From NCBI RefSeq assembly GCF_023277745.1, contig NZ_CP086322.1:4960001-5024000 (forward strand): a stretch of DNA of 64,000 nt, read 5' to 3'. The position numbers and the translations under genes were made by a program. The stretch comes from Streptomyces halobius. GTDB taxonomy: Bacteria; Actinomycetota; Actinomycetes; Streptomycetales; Streptomycetaceae. Below, one piece after another: positions 57,902-64,000 of this stretch. A model generated the notes under the pieces. The model was not told the origin of the DNA, did no database searches, and saw only the letters and a list, made by a program, of their open reading frames with translations. Each line of letters starts with the position of its first letter. Position 1 is the first letter of the stretch.

Positions 57902-59565
57902 TCCACCGTCCGGAAGCGGTTCGCCACGAACGCGTCGTCGCACAGCGCCGCGTTGGCCGCCGGATTGCCACCGGAGCCATGGAAATCGGAGAACGCCGCG
58001 GTCTGGTTCACATAGACCCCGCCGGTCAGGTTCAACGACAGCTGGGCGCACTCCTCCAGGCAGGCTTCCTCGATCAGCTGCTCCACCTCGGCGGACGTGG
58101 TGTACGCGCCGACCGTCATGGCGCCCTTCTCCCGGACCGTGCGCCGCAGCAGGTCCACCGCGTCGGCCGCGGAGTCGACCGCCACCGCGAAGGACACCGG
58201 GCCGAAGCACTCCGACAGATACGCCGCCTCGGCGTCCGGCTTGCCGCCGTCCATCTTGACGATCACCGGCGTCCGGACCGTGGCCCCCGGGAACTCCGGA
58301 TGGACCACCTCACGGGAGGCCAGCGCCACCTCACCGAGCCCCGGCGCGGCCTCGATCCGCTCCTTGACCTGCGGGTTGACCAGTGCGCCCAGCAGTGCGT
58401 TGGCCCGTGCGTCATCGCCCAGCAGCCCGCTCACCGCATCCGCGAGATCGCTGACCACCTCGTCGTACGCCTTCGGCCCGGCGTCCGTGGCGATGCCGTC
58501 GCGCGGGATCAGCAGATTCTGCGGGGTGGTGCACATCTGGCCGCTGTAGAGCGACAGCGAGAAGGCGAGATTGCTGAGCATGCCCTTGTAGTTGTCCGTC
58601 GATTCGATGACGACGGTGTTGACGCCGGCCTTCTCCGTGAAGACCTGCGCCTGCCGGGCGTGCGTCTCCAGCCAGTCGCCGAAGGCGGTCGAGCCGGTGT
58701 AGTCGATGACGCGGACCTCGGGGCGGACGGCCAGCGTCTTGGCGAGGCCCTCGCCCGGCTTGTCCACGGCCAGGCACACCAGGTCGGCCGGGAAGCCCGC
58801 CTCCTCCAGGACCTCACGCGCGACCTTGACGGTCAGCGCCAGTGGCAGCACGGCCCGCGGATGCGGCTTGACCAGTACCGGATTGCCGGTGGCCAGCGAG
58901 GCGAACAGGCCCGGGTAGCCGTTCCACGTCGGGAAGGTGTTGCAGCCGATCAGCAGCGCGACGCCGCGCGGCACGGGGGTGAAGGTCTTGGTGAGCTCCA
59001 GCGGGTCGCGCTTGCCCTGCGGCTTGGACCACGGCGCCCGCTCCGGGGTGCGGACCTGCTCGGCGTAGGCGTACGCCACCGCCTCCAGGCCGCGGTCCTG
59101 GGCATGCGGCCCGCCCGCCTGGAACGCCATCATGAACGCCTGTCCACTGGTGTGCATCACGGCCTGTGCGAACTCATGGGTGCGCGCGCTGATCCGCGCC
59201 AGGATCTCCAGGCACACCGCCGCGCGCGCCTCCGGGCCCGCGTCCCGCCAGACGGGCAGCGCGGCCCGCATCGCCGGCAGCAGCACCGCCACATCCGGGT
59301 GCGGATAGCTGATGCCCAACTCGGGGCCGTACGGCGAGACTTCCTCGCCCGCCCAGTCGTCCGTGCCGGGCTGGTCGAGCTCGAACCGCTTGCCGCGCAG
59401 CGCCTCGAAGGCGGCCAGGCCGTCGGCGGCGGCGTTCTCGCCGTATGCCTTCGGATGCTCGGGGTGCGGGGACCAGTACGCACGGCTGCGGATCGTTTCC
59501 AGCGCCTGGTCAAGGGTCGGGCGGTGCTTCTCGATCAACTGCGCTGTGGTCACTTCGGCGGCCAT
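57883..59565 (-). CDS. paaN: Phenylacetate degradation aldehyde dehydrogenase PaaN
   Basis: 560-residue aldehyde dehydrogenase fold without the MaoC-type hydratase domain of PaaZ. NAD-binding GNPVLVKPHPRAVL, catalytic Cys345 (GQMCTTPQN) and the FDYTGSTAFG motif variant IDYTGSTAFGDW are visible. The family is called PaaN in actinobacteria and would oxidise a semialdehyde formed after ring cleavage. ATG at 59565 with AGGAG upstream. Transcribed toward trmH; its promoter region contains the second TetR operator. Confidence 0.95.
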   Translation of the reverse strand: MAAEVTTAQLIEKHRPTLDQALETIRSRAYWSPHPEHPKAYGENAAADGLAAFEALRGKRFELDQPGTDDWAGEEVSPYGPELGISYPHPDVAVLLPAMRAALPVWRDAGPEARAAVCLEILARISARTHEFAQAVMHTSGQAFMMAFQAGGPHAQDRGLEAVAYAYAEQVRTPERAPWSKPQGKRDPLELTKTFTPVPRGVALLIGCNTFPTWNGYPGLFASLATGNPVLVKPHPRAVLPLALTVKVAREVLEEAGFPADLVCLAVDKPGEGLAKTLAVRPEVRVIDYTGSTAFGDWLETHARQAQVFTEKAGVNTVVIESTDNYKGMLSNLAFSLSLYSGQMCTTPQNLLIPRDGIATDAGPKAYDEVVSDLADAVSGLLGDDARANALLGALVNPQVKERIEAAPGLGEVALASREVVHPEFPGATVRTPVIVKMDGGKPDAEAAYLSECFGPVSFAVAVDSAADAVDLLRRTVREKGAMTVGAYTTSAEVEQLIEEACLEECAQLSLNLTGGVYVNQTAAFSDFHGSGGNPAANAALCDDAFVANRFRTVEVRREA

Positions 59566-59692
59566 CGTTGACCAACTCCTCGTCGAGCCGGGCGGAAAGC
59601 GGATGGGGCGGTGCGGAGAGGACGGAGCGGACGGAGAGAGAACGGATGGGGGGTCGGGGGCTGGGAGCGGACAGGTAACGGAGTTAGAGTAA

Positions 59693-59708
59693 CCGAACGA
59701 TCGGTCGG
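59693..59708. promoter_or_regulatory. TetR-type operator between paaN and paaH
   Basis: CCGAACGATCGGTCGG in the divergent gap, 55 bp before the paaH start and 128 bp before paaN. Best-matching arms of the three copies. An exact DnaA box (TGTGGACAA) lies at 59730. Confidence 0.75.
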
Positions 59709-59729
59709 GGCAAGAGGGTCCGGCGGGCC

Positions 59730-59738
59730 TGTGGACAA
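59730..59738 (-). promoter_or_regulatory. DnaA box in the paaN-paaH gap
   Basis: Exact reverse TTGTCCACA between the operator and the paaH start codon. Confidence 0.5.
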
Positions 59739-59762
59739 CTCGGTCTGGGAGGATCAGTCGGC

Positions 59763-61283
59763 ATGACGGCAATCGAGACCAGCGGGACCGTGGCCGTGGT
59801 GGGCATCGGCACCATGGGACAGGGAATTGCGCAGGTGGCGCTGGTCGCCGGCCACCGAGTACGCCTCTACGACGCGGCGCCCGGGCGCGCCGAGGAAGCC
59901 GCTGCGGCCATCGTGCGGCGGCTGGATCGGCTCGTGGAAAAAGGCCGGATCGCTACGCATGAGCGCGACGCCGCCCGCGACCGTCTCTCCCCCGCCGCCG
60001 CCCTCGCCGAGCTGGCCGACGCCGCGCTCGTCATCGAGGCGATCCTGGAAGATCTCCCCGCCAAACAGGAGCTGTTCACCGCCCTGGAGGAGGTCGTGCC
60101 GGCGGACTGCCTGCTGGCCACCAACACCTCCTCGCTGTCCGTGACCGCCGTCGCGGGCCGGCTGCGCCACCCCGGCCGCTGTGTGGGACTGCACTTCTTC
60201 AACCCCGCTCCGCTGCTCCCCCTGGTCGAGGTGATCAGCGGCTTCGCCACCGACGAGGCGGCCGCCACCCGCGCCCACGAAACCGCCGCGGCCTGGGGCA
60301 AGACCCCGGTGCGCTGCGCCGACACCCCCGGCTTCATCGTCAACCGGATCGCCCGCCCCTTCTACGCCGAGGCACTGCGCGCCTACGAGGAGCGGGTCGC
60401 CGACCCCGCCACGATCGACGCCGTGCTGCGCGACGGCGCCGGCTTCAAGATGGGGCCCTTCGAGCTGACCGACCTCATCGGCCAGGACGTGAACGAAGCG
60501 GTCACCCACTCGGTGTGGACGTCCTTCTTCCAGGACCCGAAATTCACGCCCTCGCTGGCGCAGCGGCGGCTGGTGGAGGCCGGGCTGCACGGCCGCAAGT
60601 CCGGGCGCGGCTGGTTCGACTACGCGGACGGTGCAGAGCGTCCGGCGCCGCGGACCGCCGCGCCCTGTCCCGCGCCCGAGACCGTCGGCCTGCACGCCAG
60701 GCTCGAAGGCCCCTCCGCGGTGCTGTGCGAGCTGATCGAGGAAGCCGGCATCAAGATCACACGTGACCGCACGCCAGGGGAGTCCGAGGGCTTCATCGGG
60801 CTGCCCGGCGGGGCCCGTCTGGCCCTGACCGACGGCTGTCCGGCGACGAGCGACGTCCACGGCAGGTACATCCGCTTCGATCTCTCGCTCGACTACCGGG
60901 CCGCGACCCGGATCGCGCTCGCCCCCTCGCAGGCCGCGTCCGAGGCGGACCTCGCGGAGGCCGTGGGGCTGTTCCAGGCGCTGGGCAAACAGGTCAGCGT
61001 GATCGAGGACGTCCCCGGCATGGTCGCCGCCCGTACTGTCGCGATGATCGTGGACTTCGCCGTGGACGCCGCGGCCCGCGGGGTCGCCACCCCGGAGGAC
61101 ATCGACACCGCGACGCGGCTGGGCGTGAACTACCCCGGTGGCCCCATGGAGTGGGCCGAGCGGCTCGGCGCCCGGTGGGTGCGGGATCTGCTGGACTCGA
61201 TGCACCACCAGAACGCCGGCGGCCGCTACGCACCCTCCTGGGCGCTGCGGCGCCGCGCGGACCTCCAGGGACAGGTGGTCTAA
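59763..61283 (+). CDS. paaH: 3-hydroxyacyl-CoA dehydrogenase PaaH-like
   Basis: 506 residues. NAD-binding Rossmann motif VVGIGTMGQGIAQVA, LEDLPAKQELF, NTSSLSVT and the signature HFFNPAPLLPLVEVISG, then DTPGFIVNRIARPFYAEAL and the C-terminal domain (FKMGPFELTDLIGQDVN), followed by a second half with YPGGPMEWAERLG as in long-form PaaH. It oxidises 3-hydroxyadipyl-CoA or similar in phenylacetate breakdown. ATG at 59763. Two bases after its TAA the TetR gene begins. Confidence 0.95.
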   Translation: MTAIETSGTVAVVGIGTMGQGIAQVALVAGHRVRLYDAAPGRAEEAAAAIVRRLDRLVEKGRIATHERDAARDRLSPAAALAELADAALVIEAILEDLPAKQELFTALEEVVPADCLLATNTSSLSVTAVAGRLRHPGRCVGLHFFNPAPLLPLVEVISGFATDEAAATRAHETAAAWGKTPVRCADTPGFIVNRIARPFYAEALRAYEERVADPATIDAVLRDGAGFKMGPFELTDLIGQDVNEAVTHSVWTSFFQDPKFTPSLAQRRLVEAGLHGRKSGRGWFDYADGAERPAPRTAAPCPAPETVGLHARLEGPSAVLCELIEEAGIKITRDRTPGESEGFIGLPGGARLALTDGCPATSDVHGRYIRFDLSLDYRAATRIALAPSQAASEADLAEAVGLFQALGKQVSVIEDVPGMVAARTVAMIVDFAVDAAARGVATPEDIDTATRLGVNYPGGPMEWAERLGARWVRDLLDSMHHQNAGGRYAPSWALRRRADLQGQVV

Positions 61284-61285
61284 TC

Positions 61286-61876
61286 ATGCCCATGACCAAG
61301 CGCGACACCTATACGCCCGATTCGCTGCTCGCGGTCGCCGTCCAGGTGTTCATCGAGCGGGGCTACGACGGCACCTCCATGGAGCATCTGTCCAAGGCGG
61401 CCGGCATCTCCAAGTCCTCGATCTACCACCATGTGCGCAGCAAGGAGGAGCTGCTGCACCGGGCGATAAGCCGCGCCCTGGACGGCCTCTTCGGGGTGCT
61501 GGAGGAGCCGGGCGCCACCGAGGGGCGGGCGATCGAGCGGCTGGAGTACGTCACCCGGCGCGAGGCCGAGGTCCTGATGGACGAACTGCCCTACGTGACG
61601 CTGCTGTTGCGGGTGCGCGGCAACACGGACACCGAGCGCTGGGCCATGGAGCGCCGCCGCGAGTTCGACCACGAGGTCGCCGCCCTGCTCAAGCAGGCGG
61701 CCGCCGATGGTGATCTACGGGCAGACGTCGACATCCGGCTGGCCACGCGTCTCCTCTTCGGCATGATCAACTCGATTGTGGAGTGGTACCGGCCGGGGCG
61801 CGGCGGTGCGGCCAGCCGGGACGAGGTCGCCGAAGCCGTGGTGCGGACGGCGTTCGCGGGCCTGCGCAAGCCCTGA
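61286..61876 (+). CDS. paaR: TetR-family transcriptional regulator, PaaR candidate
   Basis: 196 residues. N-terminal TetR helix-turn-helix (residues 10-55: SLLAVAVQVFIERGYDGTSMEHLSKAAGISKSSIYHHVRSKEELL, shown by the SKSSIYHHV recognition helix). The C-terminal ligand domain (60-195) has VLMDELPYVTLLLRVRGNTDTERW. It is cotranscribed with paaH. A repressor released by phenylacetyl-CoA would fit the operators at 54687, 59693 and perhaps 62536; inference. Confidence 0.88.
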   Translation: MPMTKRDTYTPDSLLAVAVQVFIERGYDGTSMEHLSKAAGISKSSIYHHVRSKEELLHRAISRALDGLFGVLEEPGATEGRAIERLEYVTRREAEVLMDELPYVTLLLRVRGNTDTERWAMERRREFDHEVAALLKQAAADGDLRADVDIRLATRLLFGMINSIVEWYRPGRGGAASRDEVAEAVVRTAFAGLRKP

Positions 61877-61914
61877 GCCGCCCGTAGGAGGACACCCGCC
61901 CGCCACTCGGGTTC

Positions 61915-62433
61915 CTAGCCCTGCTCCGGCCCGAGATCGGTCTCCTCGAAGACCAGCAGGGTGCGGGTGCTGAGCACTTCCGGGATGGACTGGATACGGG
62001 TGAGGACCAGTTCCCGCAGCTCCCGGTTGTCCTTGGTGTGGACGAGCAGCAGCACATCGAAATCGCCGCTGACCAGCGCGATGTGGGTGGCCCCGGGCAG
62101 CGCCGTGAGCTGCTCGCGCACGGTCCGCCAGGAGTTTTGCACGATCTTGAGCGTGACATACGCGGAAGCGCCCTGGCCTGCGCGTTCCTGATCGACGCGG
62201 GCGCCGAAGCCGCGTATCACGCCGTCGTCCAGCAGCCGGTTGATCCGGGCGTAGGCATTGGCGCGCGAGACATGGACCCGTTCGGCGACGGAGCGTATCG
62301 AGGCCCGGCCGTCGGTCTGCAGCATGCGCAGGATCGAGCGGTCGATGGTGTCCAGGGGGCGGGCGGGCGGCGCGGGCGGGGAGGAGGCCGCCGGTGACTG
62401 TCCGCCGGGATTGGCCATCTGTTCGTCCTGCAT
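61915..62433 (-). CDS. bkdR: Lrp/AsnC-family transcriptional regulator
   Basis: 172 residues: a disordered N-terminus (to 25), HTH (LDTIDRSILRMLQTDGRASIRSVAERVHVSRANAYARI) and a C-terminal RAM domain (VTLKIVQNSWRTVREQL to LVFEETDLG). Such proteins sense amino acids. Divergent from branched-chain keto acid dehydrogenase genes, it probably regulates them, as BkdR does elsewhere. ATG 62433. The TetR operator at 62536 lies in the shared gap. Confidence 0.9.
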   Translation of the reverse strand: MQDEQMANPGGQSPAASSPPAPPARPLDTIDRSILRMLQTDGRASIRSVAERVHVSRANAYARINRLLDDGVIRGFGARVDQERAGQGASAYVTLKIVQNSWRTVREQLTALPGATHIALVSGDFDVLLLVHTKDNRELRELVLTRIQSIPEVLSTRTLLVFEETDLGPEQG

Positions 62434-62656
62434 ATGGTCCCGCCTCCCCTTGGTGGACGTCCTGTCTTCATCTCAAGCTGTGGAGAACCGTTTGTCCACA
62501 GGCTTTGCCCGCCTGTAGCCAAAATGCATCAGCGACCGAACAATCGGTAGGGAAGGCTCACCCGCCCGACCGGTTCCATCCTGCCCAACCGTCGTCCGCC
62601 CGCCACCCCATATGAGGCGCTTCGCGCCACCCCTTCGATTCGAGGAGGTGCTCGTC
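62434..62656. promoter_or_regulatory. Divergent bkdR/bkdA control region
   Basis: 223 bases with an exact DnaA box at 62492-62500 (TTGTCCACA), a near-match inverted box TGTGGAGAA at 62479, and the TetR-like operator CCGAACAATCGGTAGG at 62536-62551. Confidence 0.6.
62536..62551. promoter_or_regulatory. TetR-type operator-like sequence before bkdA
   Basis: CCGAACAATCGGTAGG, the weakest of the three matches to the paa operator, upstream of the E1 alpha gene. Confidence 0.5.
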
Positions 62657-63877
62657 ATGACGGTCCTTGAGCAGCCCGGCAGCAGCAGGAACACGAGCGA
62701 CCTGCCCGGCCCGCCGCCCGCCTGGCGGCCGCGCGTCGATCCGGGGCCCCTCCTGCCCGACGCCGAGCCGTACCGCCTGCTGGGGACGGACGCCGCCGGC
62801 CGGCTCGACCCCGGCCTGCTGACCCGGCTGTACGCCCAGCTGGTCCGCGGCCGCCGGTACAACGCCCAGGCCACGGCGCTGACCCGGCAGGGCAGGCTGG
62901 CGGTCTACCCGTCCTCCACCGGGCAGGAAGCCTGCCAGGTCGCCGCCGCGCTCGCGCTCGAGGACCGGGACTGGCTCTTCCCCAGTTACCGCGACACCCT
63001 CGCGGCGGTGGCCCGTGGTCTCGACCCCGTACAGGCGCTGACGCTCCTGAGGGGCGACTGGCACACCGGCTACGACCCGCAGGAGCACCGCATCGCCCCC
63101 CTGTGCACCCCGCTGGCCACCCAACTCCCGCACGCCGTCGGCCTGGCGCACGCCGCCCGCCTCAAGGGCGACGACGTCGTGGCGCTGGCGGTCGTCGGTG
63201 ACGGCGGCACCAGCGAGGGCGATTTCCACGAGGCGCTGAATTTCGCCGCCGTCTGGCAGACGCCGGTCGTCTTCCTCGTCCAGAACAACGGCTTCGCCAT
63301 CTCCGTCCCGCTGGCCAAGCAGACCGCCGCCCCGTCCCTCGCCCACAAGGCGGTCGGCTACGGCATGCCCGGCCGCCTGGTCGACGGCAATGACGCGCCC
63401 GCGCTGCACGAGGTCCTCACCGAGGCGGTGCGGCGGGCCCGCGGAGGCGGCGGCCCCACCCTCGTCGAGGCCGTCACCTACCGCATCGAGGCGCACACCA
63501 ACGCCGACGACGCCACCCGCTACCGCACCGACTCCGAGGTCGAGACCTGGCGGGAACACGACCCGATAGCCCTTCTGGAGCACGAGTTGAGGGACCGTGA
63601 CCTGCTGACCGAGGAGTTCGTCCGGACCACCCAGGAAGGCGCCGAGGAGCTGGCGGCCGGCCTGCGGGACCGGATGAACGCCGACCCGGAGCTGGACCCG
63701 ATGGATCTGTTCACCCACGTCTTCGCCGAACAGACCAGCCAACTGCGCGAGCAGGCGGCCCAGTTGCGTGCCGAGCTGGCCGCCGAGGCCGCCGGACACC
63801 CCGAGCACACGGAACACGGCGCCCTCGCCGGAGAGCCGGCGGCCGCCGGCCGGTCCGCCCAGGAGACCAGGCCATGA
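62657..63877 (+). CDS. bkdA: Branched-chain keto acid dehydrogenase E1, alpha subunit
   Basis: 406 residues. Thiamine-diphosphate binding E1 alpha: RRYNAQATALTRQGRL, YPSSTGQEACQVAAALAL, motif GDGGTSEGDFHEALNFAAVW with the NN cofactor end (QNNGFAIS), HTNADDATRYR with the phosphorylation loop and a variable acidic/Ala tail. It decarboxylates branched 2-oxo acids to prime branched fatty acids. ATG at 62657 with GAGGAGG. Overlaps the beta gene by ATGA. Pyruvate dehydrogenase E1 alpha is the alternative. Confidence 0.93.
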   Translation: MTVLEQPGSSRNTSDLPGPPPAWRPRVDPGPLLPDAEPYRLLGTDAAGRLDPGLLTRLYAQLVRGRRYNAQATALTRQGRLAVYPSSTGQEACQVAAALALEDRDWLFPSYRDTLAAVARGLDPVQALTLLRGDWHTGYDPQEHRIAPLCTPLATQLPHAVGLAHAARLKGDDVVALAVVGDGGTSEGDFHEALNFAAVWQTPVVFLVQNNGFAISVPLAKQTAAPSLAHKAVGYGMPGRLVDGNDAPALHEVLTEAVRRARGGGGPTLVEAVTYRIEAHTNADDATRYRTDSEVETWREHDPIALLEHELRDRDLLTEEFVRTTQEGAEELAAGLRDRMNADPELDPMDLFTHVFAEQTSQLREQAAQLRAELAAEAAGHPEHTEHGALAGEPAAAGRSAQETRP

Positions 63878-64000
63878 CGACCACCGCCCCGGAGACCGCC
63901 CGCAAACCCGCCACGATGGCGCAGGCGCTGACCCGCGCCCTGCACGACGCCATGGCCGCCGACCCGTCCGTCCACGTCATGGGCGAGGACGTCGGCACCC
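63874..64000 (+). CDS. bkdB: Branched-chain keto acid dehydrogenase E1, beta subunit (cut by window end)
   Basis: The first 42 codons read ATMAQALTRALHDAMAADPSVHVMGEDVGT, the opening of a 2-oxo acid dehydrogenase E1 beta: helix then V-x-x-x-GEDV. It forms an alpha2-beta2 complex with the preceding gene. ATG 63874 overlaps its stop. The rest is outside the window. Confidence 0.93.
   Translation, partial: MTTTAPETARKPATMAQALTRALHDAMAADPSVHVMGEDVGT

Overview
The window is 64 kb of a high-GC actinobacterial chromosome spanning the replication origin. Gene order (trxA, parB, parA, rsmG, jag, yidC, yidD, rnpA, rpmH, dnaA, oriC, dnaN, gnd, recF, a DUF721/DciA gene, gyrB, gyrA), the frequent GTG starts, the extreme third-position GC and the long disordered DnaA domain II all point to Streptomyces or a very close relative. 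Much of the 16-45 kb part is also the order expected for that genus. This is recognition from the sequence, not a database result.

Layout: (1) 1-7.1 kb, a minus-strand block for chromosome segregation and ribosome/membrane biogenesis, with five parS sites. (2) 7.1-20 kb, the origin proper: dnaA, a roughly 0.9 kb dnaA-dnaN gap packed with DnaA boxes, then dnaN, gnd, recF, dciA-like, gyrB, gyrA and a DUF3566 membrane protein. (3) 20-29.5 kb, tRNA-Ile and tRNA-Ala, a DLW-39 peptide, a secreted anchored protein, a Ser/Thr kinase with a neighbouring HTH protein, a decayed patch with a ThDP-enzyme remnant and a P450 remnant around an MFS transporter, an Rpf-like secreted lysozyme with LysM, and DUF5324. 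(4) 29.6-45 kb, the cell-envelope and division block: cyclophilin, rhomboid protease, crgA, DUF881, three class E sortases interleaved with a 58-residue membrane protein and a pabA-type amidotransferase, then on the minus strand pknB-like kinase, transpeptidase, RodA/FtsW, PP2C phosphatase and two FHA proteins. (5) 45.5-49.4 kb, tRNA-Leu, DUF2252, a J-domain-like protein and a rhodanese. (6) 49.5-62 kb, phenylacetate catabolism: acyl-CoA dehydrogenase, paaABCDE, paaN, a paaH-type dehydrogenase and its TetR regulator, interrupted by a DUF5819-HTTM-TrmH operon. (7) 62-64 kb, an Lrp/AsnC regulator divergent from branched-chain keto acid dehydrogenase E1 alpha and E1 beta (the latter cut by the window end).

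How they work together: DnaA, oriC, DnaN, RecF, the DciA-like protein and gyrase start and sustain replication, while ParA, ParB and parS organise and segregate the origin. PknB, PstP-like phosphatase, FhaA, FhaB, RodA, PbpA and CrgA form the conserved actinobacterial module that couples phosphorylation to peptidoglycan synthesis and septation. The paa genes epoxidise phenylacetyl-CoA and process its products. Three copies of one 16-bp palindrome (54687, 59693, 62536) suggest the TetR protein encoded at 61286 controls this block and perhaps the adjoining keto acid dehydrogenase genes. Exact DnaA boxes recur well outside oriC, including four box-like sites upstream of crgA and a tandem pair upstream of the DUF5819 gene. 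No complete novel defence or mobile system was seen. The least described elements are the DUF5819/HTTM operon, the kinase/HTH/secreted-protein group and the MFS-2TM fusion.
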